Program-made: the position numbers and the translations under genes
Part shown: positions 49,321-62,683 of the stretch, one piece after another
Layout: each line of letters opens with the position of its first letter
Position numbering within the stretch: position 1 is the stretch's first letter
NCBI GenBank assembly: GCA_009667805.1
Contig: CM019075.1
Coordinates: 15,515,738 to 15,579,737, forward strand
Source of the DNA: Leptobrachium leishanense
Taxonomy: Eukaryota; Chordata; Amphibia; Anura; Megophryidae
Direction of reading: 5' to 3'
DNA length: 64,000 nucleotides
Notes under the pieces: generated by a model
The model's database searches: none
What the model was told of the DNA's origin: nothing
What the model saw: the letters and a program-made list of their open reading frames with translations, nothing else

Positions 49321-50570
49321 TATTTATTTATAAAGGATTTTACCAGGAAGGATACATTGAGATTTCTCTTGTTTTTAAGTATGTCTTGGTTCAAGAACAT
49401 GGTTACAGAAATACAAAGTAGTAAAATGCAAGATATTAACACAAAACAAATATACAGATTAACAGAAAATAAATATGTAGGAAATATAGTCACTATGTTA
49501 CATGTTTACAGGCGCATTCTGTCTATTGTCACTGTGTAACGTGTTTACAGGCGCATTCTGTCTATAGTCACTGTGTTACATGTTTACAGGCGCATTCTGT
49601 CTATTGTCACTGTGTAACGTGTTTACAGGCGCATTCTGTCTATAGTCACTGTGTTACATGTTTACAGGCGCATTCTGTCTATAGTCACTGTGTTGCATGT
49701 TTACAGGCGCATTCTGTATATAGTCACTGTGTTACATGTTTACAGGCGCATTCTGTATATAGTCACTGTGTTACATGTTTACAGGCGCATTCTGTCTATA
49801 GTCACTGTGTTACATGTTTACAGGCGCATTCTGTCTATAGTCACTGTGTTACATGTTTACAGGCGCATTCTGTCTATTGTCACTGTGTAACATGTTTACA
49901 GGCGCATTCTGTATATAGTCACTGTGTTACATGTTTACAGGCGCATTCTGTATATAGTCACTATGTTACATGTTTACAGCTGCATTCTGTATATTGTCAC
50001 TATGTTACAGGTTTACAGGTGCATTCTGTATGTAGTCACTATGTTACATGTTTACAGGTCCATTCTGTATGTAGTCACTAGGTTACATGTTTACAGCTGC
50101 ATTCTGTATGTAGTCACTGTGTTACATGTTTATTCTGTATATTGTCACTATGTTACATGTTTACAGGTGCATTCCGTATTGGAGGTATGTTAATAGGGAG
50201 CTCTTAAGGGACTTTAGACTGGGGGAAGATTTGATGGCGTCTGGGAGGTTATTCCATAATTTTGGTGCTCTGTAGGAAAATGAGGATCGAGACACTTTCT
50301 TTTTGTATTGTGGTATTGCAAGTAAGGTGCTGGTCCTGGATCAGAGGTTATAGGATGAGGGAACTGCTGAGGGAAGCAGCCTATTCAGGTAGGGTGGTAG
50401 CTTCCCAGAAACGCTCTTAAACACCAGGTTAGAAAGGTGAAGAGGAAATTTTTGTAATAAGATGCCATGGTCTACTGTGTCAAAGGCCTAGGCAAAATCA
50501 AGGAAGATGGCTCCAGTTAGGTTTCCTTGTTCCATACCAGCCTGGATATCATTGGAAACTTTTAAAAGGG
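49321..50570 (-). pseudogene. L2-type LINE 3' fragment (RT to C-terminus), with internal minisatellite
   Basis: On the minus strand, 50570 to about 50180 encodes pieces of a reverse transcriptase: GAIFLDFA then a stop, AFDTVDHGILL, later FSYRAPKLWNNLPDAIKSSP and a SLKSLKSSL block. These are the motif A region and the C-terminus of an L2-like ORF2, so the middle is deleted. The 3' tail ends in an A/T-rich aaataaat-type tail at 49321. A caggtat repeat at both edges (49315-49321 and 50571-50577) suggests a short target duplication within the 49-bp minisatellite. Confidence 0.75.
49485..50170. repeat. 39-bp minisatellite inside the LINE fragment
   Basis: The unit is tcactgtgttacatgtttac then aggcgcattctgtctatag, about 17 copies with tatata, tattgtc and gtgtaacg variants; the last copies are more diverged. 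It has expanded within the LINE 3' untranslated region. Confidence 0.93.
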
Positions 50571-51125
50571 CAGGTATACAGGAGGCCTCACGTCAATACG
50601 TGTCTATACAGAACACACACAGGTATATAAGAGGTCTCACATCAATATGTGTCTATACAGAGAACACACAGGAGGCCTCACATCAATATGTGTCTATACA
50701 GAGAACACACAGGAAGCCTCACGTCAATACGTGTCTATACAGAACACACACAGGTATATAAGAGGTCTCACATCAATATGTGTCTATACAGAGAACACAC
50801 AGGAGGCCTCACATCAATATGTGTCTATACAGAGAACACACAGGAGGCCTCACATCAATATGTGTCAATACAGAGCACACACAGGTATATAGGAGGTCTC
50901 AAGTCAATACGTGTCTATACTGAGCACACACACAAGTATACAGTAGGCCTCACGTCAATACGTGTCTATACAGAACACACACAGGCATATAGGAGGCCTC
51001 TCCTTAATACACATCTATACAGAGAACAGTACATGTATATACATTGCACACGTGGGTATATAGGAGGCCTCGCCTCAGTGCGTGTATATACATTGCACAC
51101 GTGGGTATATAGGAGGCCTCATATT

Positions 51126-51865
51126 CAAATGTACTAAACGCATATAGTGAGCGGATATTACAGTTTGTGCTATCACATTTGGTTGTAAAAGCACCCTTTG
51201 CCATTTACAGGGGAATCGCCAAGAAGCAGGAAAATAAAACAAAACAAAAACAAAATAAATGAGAAAGTTTCAAATAAATATAAAATCTGCCTTTCTAAAT
51301 TCTAACTAAGAAAAATTAAAACAAACACCATGACGACTGGTTCAAGGCCAGGTAAATCCTGATGAAGCCCAAATCCATACTGAAAATGATCCAGTAAACG
51401 AGGAGGAGTCAAACATGAAGGATAAACCCAAGCTCTCCATAAGCCGATAGGCTAATTCAGACGTGGACCTGTTGTTCGAGGTACCTAGAGGGATGTCAGA
51501 TATACCTTCCTTGTCTTGGGGATGTGGTCCCGCTCGTGCAGAGGAGGCGACCTTGGCGTTTCAGTACTGGCTGTCATTTTTGGGTGATAGGCATCTGATT
51601 TGCACATGGCAACGTCTCCTCTGTAACGGCACCATTTAGCCAAACCCTCATGACACCCGAGCCGTGGATACACTGCAGATCAGGCTGTTAGTGCCGTCGC
51701 CCGTTCTCAGAACCCTCATAAAACAGATCCCAAAAAAAAAGAGTAAACAACAAGGCCCCAAACCAATACGCCATCCAGGAGCTGCCTGCGGAGCGGCAGA
51801 AAACACCATAGCTCTACACCCGACCGTCTCTGATAGACATAACGCTGAAAGGAGAGGCAGGTAAA
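51126..51865. other. Non-coding stretch, nothing recognised
   Basis: AT-rich to mixed composition between the minisatellite and the next hAT element. No terminal repeats, coding exons or RNA structures that I can support. Confidence 0.4.
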
Positions 51866-52648
51866 TAAGTGGCTAGGGCTAAAGCAACTAATCGATTTAA
51901 TCGATAACTAATCGATTATGGAAATAGTTGACAACTATTTTAATCATCGATTAATCGGCTGTCGATTAATCGTCCTGTGTACAGCACACACTGTTTAGAG
52001 TCAGACGGAGTTAAACGCATATAACCTCAGCTTCGGAGCTGATTGGAGAAGACGCCGCTGCTTTACTAGCTATGATTTAGTTCTAGGGTTATGTCAGACA
52101 CAACCAGTTTGTTTTTATTCCGTTTACAACAGTAGCAGAACTATAACACAAACCATAGGATACTGCCACTGGGTGAAGGAGCTGTATGCCTGTGTTTTAT
52201 CCTTACTTGAAGCTGGAGTCCTGTGCCACCACCCCACTCTCCCTGCCACACCCTCCTAGGTCGTGAACTGCCATTCCCTCCTTTTGGTCTGGTCCTTTCC
52301 CCAAACTCACTCCCACACTCAGGTCCAGTCTTTTGTCCATACCCGCTCCCTCTCACACTCAGGTCAAGTCACTTGCAAAGTCACTCCCTTCCACCTCCAG
52401 TCCCTCCTCCCACTCAGTTTGTTCACAAAATTATTTAAAAAGGTACACTCTACGCACCTGGACCACTTTAGCTTATTAACCCCGATTTCATGATGACATC
52501 ATCATCTACGACCAAGTGCTTGTAGCCGCGTTCATTTGAAAAAGCAAACATGGGCTTAAACTGCGCATGCAGCATCAACCCATCCCTCTGACTAAACACT
52601 CGCATACCTTGTCTGAAAAGTACAGAATATATGCAATTTGCGTATGTA

Positions 52649-54267
<1,619 letters not shown>

Positions 54268-54539
54268 TACGTACGAAAGTTCACTACGCAAATTAAATTG
54301 CTTATGAAAAAAGGGGGAAGGGCTGTGGTTATTTTTTTTTTTACATAAAATTCCTTTTCGGTAAACAATTTTTTTTTCTATCCGATGAATCGATTAATCA
54401 AAATAAATCGGCCAACTAATCGATTATTCTCACAATCGTTAGTTGCAGCCCTAGAAGTGGCCAACTGTAACACAAATATGTACCACAGCCCCGGGGGGTG
54501 ACGGGTGTACATGAAGCTCAGGAGCAAGTAGTGAGACAC

Positions 54540-55846
54540 CAGGGGTCTTGGAATCCTATCGCCCGGGACATGAAGATCCGGGCGTCGGACAAGTAAATAT
54601 TTTTGAGATGCAGTCCGGCGGGCAAGAAGCTCACCGGACTGCTCCCGGCACACGAGCGCTGTCGTGATACAAAGCACGATCCTCCATAGGAGGATCGCGC
54701 TTTGTACACTGAGTGCAGAGAGTGGAAGGAACGCCCACTCTCACAGACGTTCCTTCCTCTCTCTCACTGAGCGGACTGACGAGGGGAGGGGCAGGAGCTG
54801 CGGTACACTGCGCTTGCGCCGCGTGCTATAAATTTTTCCCACCTCCTCCCGTCACCCCACCGGGTGACTGTACCAGTTATTCAGAACGTCTAACGAGTTG
54901 GTGATTTTAGGGAACGCGTTAAGTTTACAGCGGGCTTGAAGTCTAGCCCCGCATCATCCTGTGCTACACCATCGTGGTTACAGGCCTCCTAGATGCCCAT
55001 CTCTTGCCTGTCCTTAAGAACCCAGAGATGACCCAACAAATGCTGCCTAGCATTTCATCGCATCTGTATGCTTCAATAAAGTGATCTCATTTTGTTCTTT
55101 ACTCCAGACACGGACCCTAGGGTGCCACTTACTGCACTCTGTGTATTGCCCATGTCCAGCAAAACACGTGGCATCACTGTGCTAACAGTATAGGCCTGCT
55201 GTTTGAACGCTCTCTGAAACCCCAAGCTGTCAAAAATAGGTGTGATTCCTGCACACATTACAAGCAAGTGTTTGTTTCTCTCAGTTGTGTAATGTTTTTA
55301 CGATTTAAAGCATTTATATAGCCTGTGTGTATACAGGTAAACTGAGTGCAACACTGTGTTCACAGTTTTCATGCAGGTTTAGGAAAGCAAAACATTTCCC
55401 CACACACTATACAACAACACGTCTTCCTTATAAATAAATTCTCTGTATCTGACCTATATATGTGGGCATGATCTGGTGTGAGGGCTATATCTGTGGGCAT
55501 TATCTGGTCTGAGGTCTATATCTGTGGGCATTATCTGGTCTGAGGTCTATATCTGTGGGCATTATCTGGTCTGAGGTCTATATCTGTGGGCATTATCTGG
55601 TCTGAGGTCTATATCTGTGGGCATTATCTGGTCTGAGGTCTATATCTGTGGGCATTATCTGGTCTGAGGTCTATATCTGGGCATTATAATTTATGTGCGC
55701 GCTGTTATGAATAAAGACCTCTAAACATTATTTTGTTGAAATTATTTTTCTTATCAGGACAAGTAGATGGTCCTGAGGGACAAGTAGATTGGACTACCAC
55801 TTAGTCCGTTGGACAAGTAGATTTTTTTTAAATTTCCACACCCCTG
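54540..55846. mobile_element. Probable hAT-type element (caggggt ends)
   Basis: The left end is caggggtcttggaatcctat and the right end is aaatttccacacccctg. Both ends carry ggacaagta motifs (54587 and several at 55758-55818). The flanking 8-mers do not match, so the boundaries are tentative. The interior has a strong hairpin at about 54664-54706 (tacaaagcacgatcctcc and ggaggatcgcgctttgta), a further inverted pair around 54717-54765 (gagagtggaaggaacg and cgttccttcctctctctc), and a 31-bp tandem repeat at about 55449-55690. Confidence 0.5.
55449..55690. repeat. 31-bp tandem repeat, about 7.5 copies
   Basis: The unit is tctgaggtctatatctgtgg followed by gcattatctgg. A diverged piece of similar wording occurs at 26540-26610. 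Confidence 0.9.
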
Positions 55847-55854
55847 GACACTGG

Positions 55855-56999
55855 AATCAGCTGCTTTTCTTTGGACGAAAAGTAAGGTTTTGTAGATTAG
55901 TGTAGAGTAATAAAGAAAGAATTTAGGGGCTATAGACATCAAGCGCCTGAAACTTTCAACTCACCGGTCGTGGGTCCAGGCAGGATGTAACCAAGTGATT
56001 ACCTACATCCAGTCGTTAGTAGAGGCCTGATCGGAACTTTCAATCGGTAGGTCTAGTCACATTCAAAACATCCTTAAGAAGGCCTTTGTCCTGAGGGCTC
56101 AGCCACTCCGATGCCTCCCAGTGCAAACACATTGAGAGGCACTGAACAATCATTACAACCTGTGCAGGGCAGCTCGTATCCCTGGAAGGCTATCCGAGCT
56201 TGCGCTGTCAACAGTATTTTGGGGAGCCCACTGCTTTAAAAAGGCTGTCACAGCTCCCAAGGAAAGCAGAGGTGGGCACTCCATGAATTATGAAAGGGTC
56301 ATGGGGGCTAGAGCACCCCTCTAAACTCCATGTCAATCCCAACAACTGATCAAAAAATAGGAAATAGGGCAAGAATTAGAGATATAGAAAGTTAGAAACA
56401 CAGTCACATAAGATTTAGGGATGTCCCAATCGCAACCGTCAGGTCGCCAATCTGATCTGGGTTGTGCAGTATTTAGCATTGTCCGGTACCGTGCGGCTCC
56501 TAGCCAGAAAGAATGGCAGCTCCTCGTGAAAGAGAATCCAGGGGCCTCGGCAATCACTTGTGGGTCAAGGAGCAGACAGGGAGTGAATGTAGGAGTCACC
56601 TAGACTTCAACAGGGAGGCCTGCGGCGTCTTCCCAGCCTCCTCCGTGACTCGCAAGCAGGAAGTGAAGATGTTGGGCGTCACTGCCAAGGCTGAGGGGTT
56701 CCTCACTGGGCGTCACTGGCCAAGGCTGAGCCAGGAGTCTCGCTGCTCGGCAGGCCAGAGACTCGGTCGGATTGGCCTCAAAAGTCAATCCCCAGAGAAT
56801 ACAGAGATCAAGTCCCAATCCTGGGGATTGGATCAGGACATTCCTAGCAAGAATGCCTGAGCAGTCAGTACCAAACGTTCCTGGAGTATCAGGCTTCAAG
56901 CCAGAGAACACAATGGTGCTCGTCGTGCCCGCGGAAGCCGGCCACACAGGCCTGTAAAGGTAAGGAGGCCACAAGATATCCATAGGGTGCGTCTTGTAC
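55855..56999. other. Non-coding stretch, possible element start
   Basis: A tagggatgtcccaatcgcaa motif at 56416 resembles a hAT-type left end, but no partner end could be paired with confidence. Nothing else recognised. Confidence 0.3.
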
Positions 57000-57945
57000 A
57001 ACTATAGCTGGGAGTTTAGTATCGGAGCTTGTTTTAGGATTAGGGTAAACTTTTGGGTTAAGTTTAGTATCAGAGCTTGTTTTAGGGTTAGGGTAAGCTT
57101 TAAGGTTTAGTATAGTATCGGAGCTTGTTTTAGGGTTAGGGTAAGCTTTAAGGTTTAGTTTAGTATCGGAGCTTGTTTTAGGGTTAGGGTAAGCTTTAAG
57201 GTTTAGTATAGTATCGGAGCTTGTTTTAGGGTTAGGGTAAGCTTTAAGGTTTAGTATAGTATCGGAGCTTGTTTTAGGGTTAAGGTAAGCTTTAAGGTTT
57301 AGTATAGTATCGGAGCTTGTTTTAGGGTTAGGGTAAGCTTTAAGGTTTAGTATAGTATCGGAGCTTGTTTTAGGGTTAGGGTAAGCTTTAAGGTTTAGTT
57401 TAGTATCGGAGCTTGTTTTAGGGTTAGGGTAAGCTTTAAGCTTTAGTATAGTATCGGAGCTTGTTTTAGGGTTAGGGTAAGCTTTAAGGTTTAGTATAGT
57501 ATGGGAGCTTGTTTTAGGGTTAGGGTAAGCTTTAGTATAGTATCGGAGCTTGTTTTAGGGTTAGGGTAAGCTTTAGTATAGTATCGGAGCTTGTTTTAGG
57601 GTAAGCTTTAAGGTTTAGTTTAGTATCGGAGCTTGTTTTAGGGTTAGTGTGAGCTTTAAGGTTTAGTATAGTATGGGAGCTTGTTTTAGGGTTAGGGTAA
57701 GCTTTAAGGTTTAGTTTAGTATCGGAGCTTGTTTTAGGGTTAGGGTGAGCTTTTGGGTTAAGTTTAGTATCGGAGCTTGTTTTAGGGTTAGGGTAAGCTT
57801 TAAGGTTTAGTATAGTATCGGAGCTTGTTTTAGGGTTAGGGTAAGCTTTAAGGTTTCGTATAGTATCGGAGCTTGTTTTAGGGTTAGGGTAAGCTTTTGG
57901 GTTAAGTTTAGTATCGGAGCTTGTTTTAGGGTTAGGGTAAGCTTT
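57000..57945. repeat. 48-bp minisatellite with TTAGGG motifs
   Basis: The unit is ttttagggttagggtaagct followed by ttaaggtttagtatagtatc and ggagcttg (48 bp), about 20 copies, some shortened by loss of ttaaggttt. Each unit carries ttagggttaggg, two copies of the vertebrate telomere hexamer. At 57945 it meets a segment with ttcggaat words and a gtgcatcacta end near 58038, the right end of a hAT-like element. Confidence 0.95.
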
Positions 57946-58265
57946 AGGATCCCAAATTCGGATTACTGATTTTCGGAATCAGTTTTCAGCTGAGTCGATT
58001 CCGAATTTTCAGTTTCGGCTCCAAATTTTTGTTTCAGTGCATCACTAGTTTTTTTGCCATTTTTCTGCGCTCTGGAAAGTGATTGAAGTTACTTTCCAAG
58101 CAGTTTATTTTTCACAGTTGTAAGGTTTACAATTTTGATGCCGGATTTGTGTAGAAGTTATGATTTTTCTAAAATTTCAATGTACAGAATAAATCGGCAC
58201 CAGATATCAGTTTTTGGCCTGATAATTGGTATCGGTACTGGAAAAATGATATCGGCGTAACCATA
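57946..58265. mobile_element. Fragments of two hAT-like right ends
   Basis: 57946-58048 ends tttcagtgcatcacta and is full of ttcggaat/gattccga words. 58060-58262 matches the right end of family C (cggcaccagatatcag, ggtatcggtactggaaaaat, gatatcgg), with a decayed terminus gcgtaacca instead of gtctatcccta. A MITE-like piece (aactctgacc, gaactacagctcccac) follows at about 58428-58480. Confidence 0.5.
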
Positions 58266-59040
58266 GGCTACACCAAATCAACACGACAGAAGATGAATAA
58301 AATATAAGCAAAAATCCAGCACATACAGACTGGTTTCTTATTGTGCTGAGGTTTACATATGTAGACTTTCCTAACAGGAGATATCATCACATATTCATAC
58401 ATTCCCTCCCTTTAAAACGGGAATGTCAAACTCTGACCCCCCCCCCAAATGTTTCTGAACTACAGCTCCCACAATCCACTGGCCATCTATTGGATTCAAA
58501 TAATTCTGGGTATTATAGGCTACGGGGCCGGCGTCTGAGATCCGTGAGTTACAGCGAATGTGCTGGCTGGATCGGAATTATTTTACCTTATATAAACCTG
58601 ATTGATTTGCAAGATATACAGATAACATGACAAAATATACACCTCCCCTTTCCAACCATCCCACCCACTGACCCCTCCCATCATGCACAAAAGCCCACCC
58701 CTTTTCAAACCATGAGACCCCGCCCATTCCCCCACCCCTCTTAGGCCACACCCTCTCCCAGAGGCCCCACCCATTTCCCCAACCACACACCTACAGACTC
58801 CTCCCACTTAGAAAAAAATATATACACACCTACATTGATCTTTTCTGTAGGCCCACCCTTGCCTTTTTTAACCCCACCCTCTTTCTAAGCCGTTTAAAAT
58901 CTGCTGCCCCTCCCTAACCACACCCACACAAGCACCTCCTCTCGCCAACCCACCCACGAAAATCCTCCCACTCAAAAGCCCCGCCCCTTCACATCACACG
59001 CAAACCTTCACGTTCCTCCGCCTTTCACCCCCTCCCTGTG
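58266..59040. other. Non-coding, C-rich on the plus strand
   Basis: 58640-59030 consists of loosely repeated cccacccac/ccacacc wording without a fixed period. No coding or element structure supported. Confidence 0.35.
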
Positions 59041-59044
59041 TAAC

Positions 59045-59620
59045 TCCCAGACCTGAGTGATGCTCCCCTGAGGTGCTTCTCAGCAGCGGGGACTCCTCCC
59101 CCCTGCACATTCAGGATTGCCATAATCCCCCGCTGCAGACACGCCCTCTTCTCAGGCTCCACCCCAGCGGTGATTCGCCCTCTCCATTACCTCAGGTTTC
59201 CCGCCGCCGCCGAGAGGCCCCGCGCTCACTGGATTGCAGGAAGCGTCGCCCGCCCACGGGGCCTTCCGTTGCAAAGCGGGTAACAGGGCGACCTATTCCA
59301 CAAGTCCGTAGCCCAGCGCCGCGCTCCGGTGCGGCTTCCTGCTTCCCTAACCGGAGTCCGCGAGCACGGCTTCCAGGAGACCGCCTCAGGCGGCGCCGCT
59401 CTCTGATTGGCTACTGATGTTGTCAATCTCAAATCGGAACCGCCGTCTGGTGCCTCGCTCCACAATCTCATTGGCTCCATCCAACGTAGCCCCGCTCCTT
59501 CTCGCCGCACATTGGTGACGTTCCTTCACTTAGGCTGCAGCTATTGGATGCAACGGGCGTCAATCTACTGCCGTCACTTTGGGTTGGTGGAAATCACTCC
59601 TCTCTGTATTGATCACATGA
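59045..59620 (-). promoter_or_regulatory. CpG-rich segment, candidate znf687 promoter and first exon
   Basis: 59190-59480 is GC-rich with many CpG dinucleotides, unlike the rest of the window. Four attgg motifs (CCAAT when read on the minus strand) lie near 59405, 59470, 59512 and 59543, upstream for minus-strand transcription. A good minus-strand splice donor, cctgag|gtaatgg, ends a possible non-coding exon at 59191. This would join the acceptor at 35627, giving a 23.6-kb first intron. The orientation, distance and absence of another gene support znf687, but a promoter for an unseen gene to the right is also possible. Confidence 0.5.
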
Positions 59621-61181
59621 CCGGCCCGGTGATTGACAAAACTTTATCAACACCTACTGCTAAAAATGAATACAAATAGCAGAGCATCAGCTGGTTGCCA
59701 AGCAAAAATACAGGACGGGCTGGGACTGAACAGGACGGGTTAGGGCACACAGCACTAGGGTTTCCAGGTCCCAACATTACATATGGCCAAATTTAACAAT
59801 AGTGCGAGAGGTGGAGCCCGAGGCCAGGCTGTTACCCGACTTTATAGATGATGTCACAGCCTATGATGTCACTTATGGCAATAAAATGTACTTTGTGCAG
59901 CTCAATATAATATTTATTAAAAAAAAAGACACCCGCACACCCCGAATAGAGAGAGGAGCCCCTAAAACCACCCACACGCCCCGAATAGAGGGAGGAGCCC
60001 CTAAAACCACCCACACGCCCCAAATAGAGGGAGGAGTCCCTAAAACCACCCACACGCCCCGAATAGGAGAGGAGCCCCTAAAACCAACCCACACGCCCGA
60101 ATAGAGGAGGAGCCCCTAAAACCACCCACACGCCCGAATAGAGAGAGGAGCCCCTAAAACCCACGCCCGAATAGATAGAGGAGTCCCTAAAACCACCCAC
60201 ACGCCCGAATAGAGAGAGGAGCCCCTAAAACCACCCACACGCCGCCGAATAGAGAGGAGCCCCTAAAACCACCACAGGCCCCGAATAGAGGGAGGAGCCC
60301 CTAAAACCACCCACACGCCCGAATAGAGGGAGGAGCCCCTAAAACCACCCACACGCCCGAATAGAGGGAGGAGCCCCTAAAACCACCCACAGGCCCCGAA
60401 TAGAGGGAGGAGCCCCTAAAACCACCCACACGCCCCGAATAGAGGGAGGAGCCCCTAAAACCACCCACAGGCCCCGAATAGAGGGAGGAGCCCCTAAAAC
60501 CACCCACACGCCCCGAATAGAGAGAGGAGCCCCTAAAACCACCCACACACCCCGAATAGAGAGAGGAGCCCCTAAAACCACCCACACACCCCGAATAGAG
60601 GGAGGAGCCCCTAAAACCACCACACGCCCCGAATAGAGGGAGGAGCCCCTAAAACCACCACACGCCCCGAATAGAGGGAGGAGCCCCTAAAACCACCCAC
60701 AGGCCCCGATAGAGGGAGGAGCCCCTAAAACCACCCACACGCCCCGAATAGAGGGAGGAGCCCCTAAAACCACCCACACGCCCGAATAGAGGGAGGAGCC
60801 CCTAAAACCACCCACACGCCCCGAATAGAGGGAGGAGCCCCTAAAACCACACACGCCCCGAATAGAGGGAGGAGCCCCTAAAACCACCACACGCCCCGAA
60901 TAGAGGGAGGAGCCCCTAAAACCACCCACACGCCCCGAATAGAGGGAGGAGCCCCTAAAACCACCCACACGCCCCGAATAGAGGGAGGAGCCCCTAAAAC
61001 CACCCACACGCCCCGAATAGAGGGAGGAGCCCCTAAAACCACCCACACGCCCCGAATAGAGAGAGGAGCCCCTAAAACCACCCACACGCCCCAAATAGAG
61101 GGAGGAGCCCCTAAAACCACCCACACGCCCCGAATAGAGGGAGGAGCCCCTAAAACCACCCACACGCCCCGAATAGAGAGA

Positions 61182-61321
61182 GAAACATAGAAAAAATGTC
61201 GGCAGATTAGAACCTTTCGGCCCATCTAGTCGCCCAATTACATGGATACTTAACCTGGATTTATCTTTTGTTTAGGATAGCCTTATGCCTATCCCATGCT
61301 TGCTTAAATTCAATTACTTAA
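61182..61321 (-). mobile_element. 5'-truncated CR1-like LINE tail
   Basis: A 140-bp insert in the minisatellite starts at the same 3'-end sequence as the fragment at 8332 (gaaacatagaaaaaatgtcg) and stops at cttgcttaaattcaattact. A constant 3' edge with a variable 5' edge is the usual LINE signature. Confidence 0.8.
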
Positions 61322-62683
61322 AGGAGAGGAGCCCCTAAAACCACCCACACGCCCCAAATAGAGGGAGGAGCCCCTAAAACCACCCACACGCCCCCAAATA
61401 GAGGGAGGAGCCCCTAAAACCACCCACACGCCCCGAATAGAGGGAGGAGCCCCTAAAACCCCACACGCCCCGAATAGAGGGAGGAGCCCCTTAAACCACC
61501 CCACGCCCCGAATAGAGAGAGGAAGCCCCTAAAACCACCCACACGCCCCGAATAGGGGAGGAGCCCCTAAAACCACCCACACGCCCCGAATAGAGAGAGG
61601 AGCCCCTAAAACCACCCACACGCCCCAAATAGAGGGAGGAGCCCCATAAACCACCCACACGCCCCAAATAGAGGGAGGAGCCCCTAAAACCACCCACACG
61701 CCCCGAATAGAGGGAGGAGCCCCTAAAACCACCCCGCGCCCCAAATAGAGGGAGGAGCCCCTAAAACCACCCGCACGCCCCGAATAGAGGGAGGAGCCCC
61801 TAAAACCACCCGCACGCCCCCAAATAGAGGGAGGAGCCCCTAAAATCACCCACACGCCCCCAAATAGAGGGAGGAGCCCCTAAAACCACCCACACGCCCC
61901 GAATAGAGGGAGGAGCCCCTAAAACCACCCACACGCCCCGAATAGAGGGAGGAGCCCCTTAAACCACCCACACGCCCCGAATAGAGAGAGGAGCCCCTAA
62001 AACCACCCACACGCCCCGAATAGAGGGAGGAGCCCCTAAAACCACCCACACGCCCCGAATAGAGAGAGGAGCCCCATAAACCACGCACACGCCCCAAATA
62101 GAGGGAGGAGCCCCTAAAACCACCCACACGCCCCGAATAGAGGGAGGAGCCCCTAAAACCACCCGCACGCCCCAAATAGAGGGAGGAGCCCCTAAAACCA
62201 CCCGCACGCCCCGAATAGAGGGAGGAGCCCCTAAAACCACCCGCACGCCCCAAATAGAGGGAGGAGCCCCAAATAGAGGGAGGAGCCCCTAAAACCACCC
62301 GCACGCCCCAAATAGAGGGAGGAGCCCCTAAAACCACCCGCACGCCCCAAATAGAGGAGGAGCCCCTAAAACCACCCCACGCCCCAAATAGAGGGAGGAG
62401 CCCCTAAAACCACCCGCACGCCCCAAATAGAGGGAGGAGCCCCTAAAACCACCCACACGCCCCAAATAGAGGGAGGAGCCCCTAAAACCACCCACATGCC
62501 CCAAATAGAGGGAGGAGCCCCTAAAACCACCCACACGCCCCAAATAGAGGGAGGAGCCCCTAAAACCACCCACACGCCCCAAATAGAGGGAGGAGCCCCT
62601 AAAACCACCCACACGCCCCAAATAGAGGGAGGAGCCCCTAAAACCACCCACACGCCCCAAATAGAGGGAGGAGCCCCTAAAAC

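Larger units (their letters stand above)
40985..51125. repeat. 49-bp minisatellite, once contiguous, now split by insertions
   Basis: The unit is gcacacacaggtatatagga then ggcctcacgtcaatacgtgt and ctatacaga (49 bp). Pieces are at 40985-42485, 44659-45136, 45844-46246, 46847-47131, 49242-49320 and 50571-51125. Variants (ggcttcacatc, ggccccacgtc, tgtatacac) mix along the array. The intervening blocks are transposons and retroelement fragments listed separately. Three of the interruptions restart the unit after an 8-bp hAT duplication, and the L2 insert restarts it with a shorter repeat, so the array predates them. Confidence 0.95.
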
